A DNA stretch of 64,000 nucleotides from Agarophyton chilense (taxonomy: Eukaryota > Rhodophyta > Florideophyceae > Gracilariales > Gracilariaceae): positions 62,001-126,000 of the forward strand of contig JARGXX010000006.1 of the NCBI GenBank assembly GCA_030374765.1, written 5' to 3'. The notes beneath the pieces were generated by a model, which had not been told where the DNA came from, made no database searches, and saw nothing but the letters and a program-made list of their open reading frames with translations. A program made the position numbers and the translations under genes. Shown piece by piece: positions 33,080 through 43,964 of the stretch; positions within the stretch are counted from its first letter, which is position 1, and each line of letters begins with the position of its first letter.

Positions 33080-34210
33080 ATGGGACCCTGTTGGTGGTTC
33101 AATGCCACATCAACAATCATACAATCTTGCGCTGTACTAGAATTCCACAAACATGCGTTTCGACTGTCCACGCGAACTAACTCAAAGCATAAGGCGTTAG
33201 CGGTACGTTGTCCAACTCTTATGAAAAATCACGTCGAATTCGAACAGATTGAGTCACGACTCAATGCACGAACATTCAAAAGGGCTTTCAGGGTCTCGAA
33301 AGACAATTATGAACAGTTGCACGAAGAAATTGCACCTCTCATATTCAAAAAATCATACATGGAACAACGATCTCGTCGGAAAACGATTTCACCCAAATTA
33401 CGGTTAGCCATCACACTTCGAATGTTGAGTGGAGTGAGCTATTTAGACGTCATGCTTGGGTTTAGGATTGGTTGTTCCACGATGTATACAGCGTTTCATG
33501 ACACCAAAAATGCACTAATGAAAAGACTGGTTTTACCGGTGATTCCAAGCACTATGGAAGGGCTGCAACAACTTTCAATGGGCTTCAAACACTCCCGCTA
33601 TCCAAGGAGTCCTTTGACAGGGGTCATTGGGGCGCTCGATGGCATTTCCATTCAAATCAAGAAGCCTATCACATCTCATGCAGCATCGTATTACTGCCGA
33701 AAGGGGTTCTACTCTCTACCGGTTCAGGCTCTTGTAGATTCATCTTATCGCTTTCTAGATGTTTCCATTCGATGCGTTGGATCAACGCATGATTCTGTCG
33801 CTCATGCGGTATCAGAACTGAGAAAGTATCTGAGTAATGGTGAGCTGCGTACGGAGTTTTGGATTGCAAGGGATGAGGCATATCTATGTACTGAAAGCTT
33901 AATAATACCAAATCCTCAGTCTCAGGTACGACATTTTTGAGAAGACTCATTCAATTTCTATCTTTCTTCTCTCCGAATAAATGTTGAACAGACATTTGGA
34001 ATACTGGTTTCGCGCTGGGGAATATTAAGCAAGCTGAAGTACTCGTTGGCGACCAGTTCAGATATCGTTGTTCTGTGCATGAAGCTTCACAGCTTCTGTA
34101 TCGATAATAAAGACCAGGGATTAAATTGTATCTCAATGGAGGAGATTTGCGAAAGCGATCTGGAAGTCAAAGCTTGGTACGCAGCTTGTAAGGAAAGTGT
34201 TGGGGACTAG
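33080..34210 (+). pseudogene. PIF/Harbinger transposase (DDE nuclease) with one in-frame stop
   Basis: It opens at ATG 33080 and stays in one frame to TAG 34208-34210 (376 codons), with a TGA at 33938-33940. The segment KLRLAITLRMLSGVSYLDV fits the helix-turn-helix region of the family. The catalytic set is Asp187 (GALDGIS), Asp220 (ALVDSSYRFLD) and Glu303 (NVEQTFGILVSRWG), as in DDE_Tnp_4 transposases. The stop falls between the second Asp and the Glu, so the made protein would lack the catalytic Glu. It would cut and paste the element together with its partner protein. Confidence 0.88.
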
Positions 34211-34585
34211 ATAACTAATTCTTTTAATGCATTCTATTCTTCTGTATCGACCAAACGCGACAAACTTGTCGAGGTAATTAAGGGCAAGGGGCTGCGAAGA
34301 CCAATGGTTTCGGGTGCTCCAATGGTGCAATTCGATTAATCCACTTAGCAAGCCTTCACTTTTCTCTAGGTACTTCCCCCTTCACCGAGAATCTATCCAA
34401 AGAATACGCTAAGCGATGATCCGGTTCGCATAAACCATATTAATTCGCGCGTGCGGTTGTCTCGGTGACTCACGATCGTATATGTTTGTGCAGCTTTTTA
34501 ATTTTGGTTCGAGATTTGCGTGAAAGAACGACAAGCAGGGCTTGGAGCGGAGGGGGGAGCTAAGATCGGGTGAGGATTCCAGGCG

Positions 34586-35124
34586 ATGGTTGTGTTGGTA
34601 CATATTCGGCAAGAAGGGCAGCGAGCAGTGCTGCTTGTTGTAGTGGAAGGAAAGGGGGCAGCGAAGTTTGTGGAAATGGTTGCGGAATACGATCGTGGAT
34701 GTGAAGATTGACAGGTTCTCTTTGCGTTGCTGTTCCATAAGCGAGTTTTCCCGGACATCTGCTTCATAGACTTCACAAACGTGAGTTGTGGCGCCTTGCA
34801 GTTTGTTTTGAAACGAGGAGGGCAGTACTGGAATCGAACTAGATGGGCGTTATGTGGCGTGACGTTGCTTTCGAGGGGGTGCTTCCTTGTCGACCTGGTA
34901 TTTTGGTTGGATGTCAGGTGGGGGTTGATAGTCAGGGTTTTATCGGACTCTTTTGCACTGGCTTTGTGGATGGTGAAAGAACTTGTGGCGACGAGATGAA
35001 CTTAAGCCTTGATATTCTGCGAGCGAATGGAATCAAGAACAGCCTAACCATTGGTACAGTACGCAACCAACGAAACGAAGAAATTGAGATGGATCCACTT
35101 TCTTTTTCTCCTTATTTTGAATGA
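34586..35124 (+). other. Coding-like debris inside the Harbinger element, not recognised
   Basis: A plus-strand frame starting MVVLVHIRQEG passes through VEGKGAAKFVEMVAEYDRG and, after a TGA near 34707, through ICFIDFTNVSCGALQF. A second frame at 34843-35124 gives GFVDGERTCGDEMN. The first looks like protein sequence (charged and hydrophobic residues in sensible order), but I cannot assign a family. It may be another captured gene piece. Confidence 0.3.
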
Positions 35125-35639
35125 TTTTGAAGACTGGATATGGGATCTTATTGTTGGAACATCTAGTCTTTCCAGCGCTCGAAAAAAACGTCGCTTAAAG
35201 TCAAAAGCTCATTGAGCCCTTCAATTGATCAGACCGCAACTTGGCACGTTGGGTTGTGAGGTTGTCTATGTTCAATCAGCATGTTGGAAACGATTTGGTA
35301 AGCTCTGAATGACAAAACTTCAGAGACCCTTATTTTGCCCGGCACATATCGCCGTATAAGCGAGATGCCTCGCCCAACGCAGTAAAGTTGGTGCTGATTA
35401 AAGCGGTCCACGACACATATTAAACCATCATCACTGCTCACTCAACCTTTCCATCGCTCGGCTTCTCACAAATCGAAACCCATTTGGCCTTCGGCTCCAT
35501 CCACATGGACAAGAGCGTCGTGATGTGGAAGAAGTTGGGAGCGACGGCTGGAACGACGAAGGAGGGAAATTTTTATAGACGGTCTCACTGGTTGCAATGA
35601 TCATAATCTTCAAAAAGAAAGGATACGGTCCACCTCAAA
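35125..35639 (+). other. No recognisable gene
   Basis: Only short open frames on both strands with no family resemblance. It lies between the unrecognised debris and the ALG3 copy inside the Harbinger element. Confidence 0.4.
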
Positions 35640-36887
35640 TTAGGAAAAAGATTGTATGCGCATATTAGGTGTAGAACCGGTAGTGAAATGTGTACTACAC
35701 AATGTTCGCCCGAATACAATACCGATAAAATTCGAAGCAAATAGAACCGTCGTGAAATGCGTTGAGCGAAGTTTTCGACTATCCTCTTTGAACATGTCAC
35801 GAAAAATGTTTCTAAGTTCCACAGGATGCGGGAAAGCTAAACCAATTAGGCCTCCGTACAAACCAGAAGTCCAAAGATAGTGAGCGAAAAGAAGTAGAAA
35901 ACAGATATATATACCGAGCAAAGACACGGCGAGCTTCTTGTCAAGAAAAGATTGCTCGGACAAGAAGGCACCGTTGACGCTCCATTCTTACAAGAACTCC
36001 CTAGTGAGCTCAGATGAACGAGAGATATAACTGACGGGTGCGTAGAGCAAGAATGGGAGTCCAAGGGATACGTGAAGAACAAAACAGATTCCAATAACTT
36101 GACGCAAGAAACCAGCGAAACCGCGAGCTTGACAGAGTAGGACTGCTAGGCCTGGAGCAGACAGCAAACAATTCATCTTAGCAGACACGGATAAACTATA
36201 CAATAAGCAGCCGAGACTCCATTAATTGTGAATAAACAGCAGAACGAAGATGTATATGAGCAATGTTCGAACACATTCATAGTCATTAAAAAGTCGAAGG
36301 ACAAATAGCAACAATATTCTCCTTGATAAGAACAGGAACCCAACAATATGAAATGGATATCGATAAAAATATCTGTCATGGACAACCGCGAGACACTTAT
36401 AGTAGATTGCGAGGACAACCGCAAGAGTCAAGGATTGGAAAACTGCGAAGATGTACTGCGCGAACCGAATGCTGTTTCCATGGCCTGTAGCGTAGTACCA
36501 GACAAATTAGATGTATACGAAACTTGCCTGATAGATAAGCGGCCCCGAACCACATCGCAATTGCTTATAGCCGAACTCTCCATGCTCGACGACTCCTGCC
36601 ACTTCCTACACGTACGTCTTCCAGTCAATTTTTGTGTAAGGGACCTTTTCGATGATCATAATATATCCGAGAAAATTGGTCAGGATTAGGATAGCTGAGA
36701 TGAGGAAGAAATCCTTCTGCAAAAAGCTCTCAGCAGTTCCGAACACGCCGAGCCGGTTCCGAGACAAGCGAGGGCTCGAAACAGGCGAGGCACCAACTAG
36801 CGCAGGCAATGAGCAACGCTTTGGTGCAGGGGGAGGGGTAATCTCTAGCAAACCAGCATTCGCTTGATAGCAGACTTTCGCGGCCAA
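35640..36887 (-). pseudogene. ALG3: Dead copy of ALG3 (dolichyl-P-Man alpha-1,3-mannosyltransferase)
   Basis: Read from 36887 to 35640 there is one frame of 416 codons, near the normal length of ALG3. Family blocks appear in order: KVPYTKIDWKTYV, GVVEHGEFGYKQLRCGSGPL, FVYI, IRFAQYIFAVFQSL, FVLRLFNDYE, LGCLLYSLSVSAKMN, LPFLLYAPVSYI, EWSVNGAFLSEQSF and LFASNFIGIVFGRTL. ALG3 adds a mannose to the lipid-linked oligosaccharide in the ER membrane. Four in-frame nonsense codons (36606-36608, 36507-36509, 36222-36224, 35988-35990) and no frameshift are seen. The HYQFY block after GRTL is replaced by a short duplication. It starts close to, and points away from, the FkbM copy. Confidence 0.85.
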
Positions 36888-36913
36888 GTTTCAAGTAGCG
36901 ATGCAACACAGAA

Positions 36914-37492
36914 AAGTCGCGCTACGCGAGTGGACGACTGTGAGAGGCAGTCCAAAAGGGCAGGTGTACGTTTGTGAATCGCACGCTACAGTGCACACTT
37001 GCGGGTGCACAGATCAACTGTGCCAGTGTACTCGACGCTGCGTACTCCACCTGGAGATCGCGCATTTTTCTCTGTGATGGAACTGGAAACCAAAAATTGT
37101 GCGGATCTTGTGCGCGAGTATGGAACACCGATCTACATGAAGATTGATACTGAGTGTAAGGACAGGGCATGTTTCAAGTCATTCGAATCACTACCTGAAT
37201 CTAATCGTTCCAAGTACGTTTCCATGGAGAACGTCACTGAGCTGGATATCAACATTTTGCGCAAGTTGCGCTACGAGGAGATCAAGGTTGTCAATCAGAA
37301 CCTCTTGCAGGACGATACGACTGACGAGTAAGAGGGTCATAGCGGTCCTTGGGGAGAAGATGCCGACGATGACTTTGTTGCCAAAAGATGGCACTCGGCT
37401 GATGAGCTGAAGAAGAGGTTGCCGTTAAAGAACAAAATGATTCTCAACGGCGCGGAACGTACGGCTTGGTACGATTTGCACGGAAGCAAGTA
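36914..37492 (+). pseudogene. Dead copy of an FkbM-like methyltransferase, partial
   Basis: The clear part begins near ATG 36999. NCADLVREYGTPIYMKIDTEC matches the SAM-methyltransferase segment usually read as YMKIDIEG; PESNRSKYVSMENV and LRYEEIKVVNQNLL follow. A TAA at 37329-37331 breaks the frame, which then continues with GHSGPWGEDADDDF and TAWYDLHGSK, a conserved end of this subfamily, to TAA at 37490-37492. The Gly after the acidic pair of the SAM site is Cys. N-terminal parts are missing or too diverged. It is not close to the intact FkbM gene at 57432. Confidence 0.7.
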
Positions 37493-37620
37493 AGCTAAGC
37501 GCATTAACATTATAATGTTTATGAAAATCGTATCAGATACGTGCGGTTTCGTCGTGGGGGCTTGAATGCATTTGAAGCGATAGGCGCTCTTCTTCGACGA
37601 TGTCAAAACTTTATTAAGAC

Positions 37621-38052
37621 GTGCCCCGTTTTTGGAGAGTGATCGTCGAACTTAAACTCGCACAAAACAAGTTCATTCACCGCACCGCTGAAGCAAGACT
37701 GCTGCCACCTTACCGTGCTAGTGAACCATCGGATTCCCTCATTCTCGAATCTGGACATACATGTGCAATCTACATTGACCTTCGTACTGGACGGATTTTT
37801 CATCGGTTTTCTTTCGACAACAAAGATACGCCTGTTTCACCCGCGCTCTTCGACAATACAATCATCGTTTCACGTAGATCTGTGGGTGTTCCAAGAGTGA
37901 AATCCACGGCCACTGGTCGAGAGTTTCCAATCGATTGTTCAGGATTGCATATGAGGTTTCCATCGGCATCAACGCCTGCTCAATTGAAGCAGGGAGAACA
38001 AGCATATGGGGTTGCAGATGGCGACGAAGTTGGTTCCGTGCAGCTCGATTGA
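37621..38052 (+). CDS. Unrecognised open frame in the Harbinger cargo
   Basis: 143 codons from ATG 37621 to TGA 38050-38052. It contains FWRVIVELKLAQNKFIHRTA, ESGHTCAIYIDLRTGRIFHRF and a hydrophilic C-terminus rich in Ala, Gly and Gln. No family is recognised. In the next frame, right where it ends, a four-fold octapeptide repeat starts (38048-38143), so the original protein may have continued through a lost or gained base. It may be a further captured gene fragment. Confidence 0.4.
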   Translation: MPRFWRVIVELKLAQNKFIHRTAEARLLPPYRASEPSDSLILESGHTCAIYIDLRTGRIFHRFSFDNKDTPVSPALFDNTIIVSRRSVGVPRVKSTATGREFPIDCSGLHMRFPSASTPAQLKQGEQAYGVADGDEVGSVQLD

Positions 38053-38143
38053 CTGGCTGCAGGGGAACTTCATTGACTAGCGGCAGGAGAGCTAGATGGA
38101 CTGGCTGAGGGCGAGCTTCATTGACTGGGTGCAGGGTAATGCC
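38048..38143 (+). repeat. Four 24-bp tandem repeats that read as an octapeptide
   Basis: Units start at 38048, 38072, 38096 and 38120. Translated, they read IDWLQGNF, ID-stop-RQES-stop, MDWLRASF, IDWVQGNA. The unit length is a multiple of three, which suggests a protein repeat. The second unit has two TAG codons. Confidence 0.75.
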
Positions 38144-38328
38144 GAAGGTCGCAAAGTTTCCGTGAAACGTCTCTTACGGTTTGAAGTATCAAGCCATGCA
38201 AAGTTTTGTCTGCAGATATATTCATATAAGCACTAAGGTTGTGTGATCTTTTCCCACCACCACCCGGTGACGAATCATAAAACGTCACCACGATCACAAT
38301 ATGTACGCTAAGCTATGTCCCATAACTA

Positions 38329-39615
38329 TCACATGAAAAGCAGAAAAAGTAAAGAAGCAGGTTTGTCATCTCCCTTCGGTTCGATAAATCTAGTTGCGCT
38401 CTCACCGTCAATGGAACTGTCGTAATATTTCTTGAAACCCTTCTTGTTCCGCTCGAGAAGAATTCGCCCGAACTCCTGAATTTCGACGTCTAACTCTAAT
38501 GCCTTCTTACAATGCTGCGAGCTTTGCATAAAGATTTCCAGCATCTTAGTTTCTTCTTCTGCCTGTTCCACGACTCGATTTTTTTTCTCTGTGGTTGTAC
38601 TGTGCTGAGCCTTTTGTATTTCGAGTGAGTCCTTCATAATCTTCTGAAATGAATCCATTCTCTGTGATAAAATGCTCTTATCGTCGTCACTCTTGCGTCC
38701 GGAACTTCGCCTCTTTCGACCAATAGCATTGTATTTATCATCTTCCTGATCGATTTCCGCAAAACGTTCTTTGCGTCCACCCTCCCCATCTTCGATTAAC
38801 TTCGAAGCAGCCCGCAGCAGATCCACATCCTCCTCTGGTGTACCTACCTTGCACACAATAAAGGACCTTAGAACCCGCTTCGAATCCATTGTTAGATCTC
38901 CCGTGGCAGTCATTAACAAGAACCTATTGATTCTCTTAGGATCACTCTGCCCTGACGCCTCCCACTTGTCCTTTACCTTTGTAAAACTTCTTTCCACCTG
39001 GAAGAAATGGTTCTTCAGAACGGAAGCGGTTCTGTGAAACAATGCCCGTTGGTTAGAATCAACTTCATCCAAATAGCCTTTAAAACATTCGAGTGAGTCC
39101 ACATGCTCATTGTTGAATCGGGTTTCAATTACAGTCCAAAAACTCTCACGCGAAACGCGTGCATCAAGTTCAACTCGACTGAGCTCCACACCACATGCCT
39201 TTTGTAGAGCATATCGACATCGTTCGTCATCTCGAAGTAAAACAATCAGGCGCGCAAATTCGTTCAAACAAAAATCCGGCTTCGATGCCTCTCGTCGATC
39301 GCAATTAACAATGGAAATATTGCTGATCGCTCGAAAAATATTCCGCGTTATAATTTCTCTCTCCGAATCAGCGACATTCTGAATCAAAGAAAATATTTCG
39401 CGCTAAACATCCCACGTCCGAAAACCTTCCATCGCATCCTTCTCCCAACGATAATAACCATTAAATTCCTTGTTCCTGTTGAAAAAACAAGTGAAGAAAG
39501 TTCCATTTTGGGTCTGTATGTAAACATGTAGCTTCATCTTCGAAACCAGCTCAGATTTTGATTTGTTACGTAACTTTAGTTTCCAAACTTTGCTTATCTG
39601 ATGTAGCTCTTTCAC
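38329..39615 (-). pseudogene. Second Harbinger-element gene, uncharacterised charged protein, one in-frame stop
   Basis: Reading from ATG 39615, 70 codons lead to a TAG (39405-39403), and the same frame goes on to a stop at 38329-38331. The main part begins near ATG 39387 and contains SRESFWTVIETRFNNEHVD, HFFQVERSFTKVKDKW, a basic stretch GRKRRSSGRK and a long charged helix (LSQRMDSFQKIMKDSLEIQK) likely to form a coiled coil. Harbinger elements normally encode a second, DNA-binding protein; position and size fit that role, but no Myb/SANT domain is evident. It runs toward the transposase gene. Confidence 0.55.
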
Positions 39616-40340
39616 TGTTCGGTCCTGAAGAAAAGAGTGATATCTTTATGCCTGGTTGCGATCTTCAAAATTGCAGCTGTGTAGAAAAGATGGATTGGTT
39701 CCTGCTAGAAAGTAGTCGTTGTTACGATAATTGTTCTGTTTCGGGCTGTGATTTTCATTTTTGTTTTGCATCAACCTAGATGTGCGTATACTGCGTTGTA
39801 GGCGAGGCTTATTTTTCATAGTGCATGAAGGTGGTTGGTCTTTTTGTAGAATCTGTGGTGATATTTTGTTAGAATGGGAAGCGCTAGGTTCGAGCCCATT
39901 TGGTGTGGATGCGTTCGGGCAGAAAAGTTTTTCTAACGCTGGCACAGAGCCGGTAGATTGGCATTTCAGAATTGATGATTCAAGGTCAGGCATGGTTCGG
40001 GTGTTGTTGAGGCAGAAAACGCCGAAGGAAGCAGTTTGCTGTGGTGCGGATCGAAGGCTCTATTGCGACGCTTGAAAGTTTTTTACGCTCCCCGCCTGCT
40101 CACCCGCACTGAAGTCTGTTGAGTACGTGTAGTATCCTTGAATGCGCATCTCAATCTTATTCGAGACGGGGTCCAAAATATTTGAAACGGGTCCATAGAC
40201 GCGTCAAAATCGCAACTGGAGAAATGGCGACTTTACAGTACTCGCCCGATAGGTTCTTTTAAGAAAAGAACGGGGTCCATTGTAGACGACCAATCCCATC
40301 GCTACACGTGCCATTCACGCGTGATTCACCGTGAATTCAC
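39616..40340. other. Right flank of the Harbinger element, no clear gene
   Basis: It probably holds the upstream region of the minus-strand gene. Short frames on both strands look random. The last 60 bases have the GTGAA-type subterminal repeats next to the right inverted repeat. Confidence 0.4.
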
Positions 40341-40358
40341 GCTTGTTAAGAACGGGCC
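40341..40358 (-). repeat. Right terminal inverted repeat of the Harbinger element
   Basis: GCTTGTTAAGAACGGGCC is the reverse complement of the left end with one mismatch and is followed by TCA, the target duplication. Confidence 0.88.
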
Positions 40359-40361
40359 TCA

Positions 40362-41849
40362 CTTGTATATGTATTTTCAACTCGTTGCGGACAGAAGTGG
40401 CAAACTTGTCCAAACTCACAGATTCTATAGTATCTATGCAGTTACTATCAATATATGTCCGTTACTCGGTGTCCATCAACTCTGCATGGTCGGATACATT
40501 TTTGATGAGCTCGAAACCGAGTGCGGTCTTTAATACTTCTCGGTCAGCGAAAAACTTAAGCACAAAGAAGAAACAAGTTCTGTTGTAATTTGTTCCTGTT
40601 TTGGTTTGCTCTACAGCACTTGTAGTAACCTCGTAGCTGCACTCATCGAATGGACGCAGACATACGCAGATATAACCGTCTTCAGTCTTTTGTAATGCCT
40701 GGTGCACCGCAAATGTGTAAACAAACGGTTAAGCAGCTGGTTTGTCTTGATTTTTCGGCGTCATTAGAGCTCTACAAAACCCAAAATCGTTAGTTTCGAA
40801 TCAGCTGTTTTTTTAATCGTAAAGTTTAATCAAAGTTGTAATGAGAGTGACTACTGTGACAAGCCGAGGGTTTTTTAAAGTTGACCCTTGTAATTTCAGA
40901 TACCTCGAGTCTTTATTAAAAGGGGTTGGGGTTTTTTAATTCTAGGTTTTGGACGGCGCTCAGACGCACCCGCAGCGGTATACTAGGTTAGTGCCGAGGT
41001 CTGCATATATTTGGGAGTCTAAAAAGACGGAATACCTAGAATCATTTTCAATATCGGATGATGGAAAAGTTTTACGTCAGTTATTACCAAGACCAACCAT
41101 CAGTGGCGCCGTAAGCTTCCGAGAATGATAAAATGTCTCTCTCCTCCTTTTTATTTCTGAGCGCCCCGTCTTCACGAATGACTGTCTCGTCTCCCACGGC
41201 TCTCCATATTTTGCGGTCCTAAAAGAAGACGTTAGTCAGGACCAAAATATGAGCTCGAAATAATAATCGAATGTGTACCAAAATATGTTTATGTTATTGA
41301 TGACACCCTTTTTCATTTGCCAAATGTCATAGTGTAATGCGTTGAATAGATTGAACACTAAACTTAGATTTCTTCGAAGAGCATTTGTGAAATGTTTTAT
41401 TACCGAGCGAATGCGTAGGTAATTTTATTTCCGAGGGAAACAATCCAAGACACCTCTACATGGTCGGTTTGAAACTTATCTCAACCTCCTCGCGGTGCCG
41501 GCCGGGCAGTATTAACTGGCTAACGGAGAAAGTCAAGGATTGATCCTTGGTGTGGGTGAAATTGGATGCTATTAAGCAGATGTTTTCAGTTGCGATTTCT
41601 GACGCTAGTAAGCGAAAGAATTCAAATTTTGCAGTTCTGGTCAGGATTTTGGAATTTTCTGAATATTCTGGCTGGGCTGCGGAGAAGAATTTTTTTTATC
41701 TTCTCTGTGTGGGTGAGTCCTGAGAGAGGTAAAAGAAGTCGTTGGTGCTGTTTGTTGGTGCTTTGCTGTTTGTGTGTGTTGTTGCGGATTGATTGGAGAA
41801 CTCTCTCAGGACTGTTTTTCTCCTTCAATCTACATAGATACTACACGTG
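40362..41849. other. No gene recognised
   Basis: About 1.5 kb with only short, family-less open frames, some T-rich runs and many stops. No LTR, inverted repeat or RNA gene was seen. Confidence 0.5.
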
Positions 41850-41865
41850 GACAAATGGACACGAC

Positions 41866-42570
41866 GGACAGCTGTAAGAAGCTCGGCGTTTGACAAATCT
41901 CCGAAGCAAGCGAGAGGCAGCAAGTCTTGCTAAAATAGTAGACTGTATCATTGGATCGTTTGGGGTCATGTGAGCCGGGCGTGAATTGGCAGTTGAAGTC
42001 GCTCTACGGGGCTTGGCAGCCGTCATTATGGCGGAGAACTCAGGCAACTGGGATGCTGCTCGCGAGCTAGGGGAAGATGACAACGAATTAGTCCCGGAGA
42101 AATATCGACGAAAGCTGCATAAATTTGCAAAATTACGTCGTGAACTCGCGGGACGCTCCCGAAAAGATAAGTCTGCCCCGGAGACGGGGAGACGAATTAG
42201 GGAGTTCATTTAATAAAACAACGACAAGAACAGCTCGAGGGATTTGGAGTAATGGACATGCGGGACTTGCTTCCCCTACAGTGGGCGATCCCAGGTGGAT
42301 CTGGGCATGTGCAAAAACAAGCTAGTATGAATAGTCGACTAAGGCAGCGCTACGCAAAGTGGCGCATGCTGGACACGGTTACTCGAAGACTTGTAGCAGG
42401 GCTGAATGGCCTAAATGCCGGGCATGTCTTCTCTCTAGAGCCTCAAGGTGAGGAGAGAAACGCGGTTCAGCGGTTAGCGACCATCTTCTTGCGAGACATC
42501 GGGGAGGCAGCATGCCACCGAAATTATTTTGTTGCGGCGGCTGCCGTCGTTCAGGATGAAGGCATATTTA
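41866..42570 (+). pseudogene. DIRS-like gag, broken by stops and frameshifts
   Basis: Segments in order: EARRLTNLRSKREAASLAKI (with a TAA just before), then after a TGA AVEVALRGLAAVIMAENSGNW with ELVPEKYRRKLHKFAKLRREL to 42213, then after a frame change MDMRDLLPLQWAIPGGSGH and RLRQRYAKWRMLD to GEAACHRNYF. A further shift near 42565 leads into the RT frame. The helical charged character fits a nucleocapsid-like protein of the group; assignment rests on position and style. Confidence 0.6.
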
Positions 42571-42571
42571 T

Positions 42572-43844
42572 TATGGTGAAAAGCACTCCTGGGAGCTTAT
42601 CAACCCTGATCTGGTGTCATTGCCGGTCGAAGGACTGGCGGCGTCTGCAGACGTCTTGACATTACTGCCAGAAGATATTCGGGTCGCTTATGAGTCGCGA
42701 GACTCACAGGTGAAACCGAAGTGGGAAAGGGAGGCCCTCCGGAAGCCCTTCTGTGGGGTCGAGGGAGGAGCATACAAAAGGCTTATTGAAAAGCTGGAGG
42801 GAGTGGGAATAATATCGTTACAAAGGGAACAAGCAGAAGTAACGAAGGGAGTTTGTGCGGTCCCAAAGAAAGAAAAGGGCAGTCAACGCCTAATTATCGA
42901 TGCGAGAAATGCTAATAACGCATTTTTCGCAGCCCCAGATACACAGTTGCCCAACCCAGCAGACCTTGCTAGACTTTATCTGCCTCCGGGCACTAAGCTC
43001 TATGTAGGGAAAACTGATATGGACAACCAGTATCACAGAATGAAGATGCCTGAGTGGTCACGGACGTTATTTGGTCTGCCCAGTATCAGCTATGGAGACT
43101 CGCAGTTGTTCCCTGTTGTCTGTTCGATGCCGATGGGATGGTCTCATTCCGTCTACATAGCCCAGAACGTGCACAGGTTTCTGCTTGAGAGAGCCGGGTT
43201 GAGACAAGAAGATTGGATACCGGATGTGATCGAGGTATCGGCTTTCCGGTATGGGGCGTACGTCGATGATTATTTTTCTTTGGGAACCGGTTGGGAGAAA
43301 AAGCGTACAGAATCTGAAAGTGGTTGTCGAAGAGTCCAGGAAGAGTAACCTGCCCTCCAAACCACAAAAAATATTGTGGCTAGGAGAGAGTGAGTTTATG
43401 GAAGTCCTAGGCATTGAAGTACACCTCAATGGCCTGCTGATGCCCGACGCAGTAAAGTTGCGTAAACTAATAGGGTTAACGGAAGCGGCCATATGTAGGA
43501 GAAGATGGAATGTGAAAATGCTACAGCGACTGTTAGGCAAGTGGGCGTGGTTTTCGTTGCTCCAACGTCCCCTGTTCTCAGTTTTATCCGCGGTATACAA
43601 GTTGAGCCGAACAGAACACGAGTCCGTGGTGGCCTCAAAAGCCGCCAAGCAAGAATTATCTTTGTTCGTTGTTCTCTCACCTTCAATACGCGTTGATTTA
43701 ACTAGAGAATTTGCGGAGACGGTACTTTGCGTTGACGCCAGTTGCTGGGGAGGAGGCGTCGTTTACACGGCGACAGAAGAGCCTCTCGGGCTGCTGACAG
43801 CGTCGGCGAATGATGAAGTACAATGGATTAATGCACAACCATAG
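42572..43844 (+). pseudogene. DIRS-like reverse transcriptase and RNase H
   Basis: The RT frame (to 43348) has RLIIDARNANNAFF, KTDMDNQYHRMKMP, FPVVCSMPMGWSHSVYIAQ and the catalytic YGAYVDDYF. A frame change near 43300 leads to EVLGIEVHLNGLLMP, MLQRLLGKWAWFSLLQRPL and RNase H (ETVLCVDASCWGGGVVY) up to a TAG at 43842-43844. RNase H goes on past that stop with HILQGEACILGLRWALRKRQ. RT copies the element RNA; RNase H removes the template. Confidence 0.8.
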
Positions 43845-43964
43845 AAGCTGGCTATTAGACACAAATGGCATAAAAAATCACCCATCCATATCCTCCAGGG
43901 GGAAGCGTGCATTTTAGGGCTTCGATGGGCACTTCGAAAACGACAAGCCGGGGGAGTACTGCTG

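Larger units (their letters stand above)
32673..40358 (+). mobile_element. PIF/Harbinger DNA transposon carrying captured host gene copies
   Basis: An 18-bp terminal inverted repeat is seen: GGGCCGTTCTTAACAAGC at 32673-32690 and its complement (one mismatch) at 40341-40358. Three-base direct repeats TCA flank it (32670-32672 and 40359-40361), the length expected for Harbinger, though the usual sequence is TWA. Both ends have runs of GTGAA next to the inverted repeat. Inside, a Harbinger transposase gene lies at the left end (plus) and an uncharacterised gene at the right end (minus), with dead copies of ALG3 and an FkbM-like methyltransferase between them. Confidence 0.85.

Noticed and set aside
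33938..33940. An intron in the Harbinger transposase that would remove the TGA
   Set aside because: Sense sequence is continuous on both sides in one frame and no convincing 3' splice site restores the family alignment better than a simple stop.
39880..39905. B-box-like GGTTCGAGCCC
   Set aside because: No A box or cloverleaf around it; it lies in the flank of the Harbinger gene and is probably chance.
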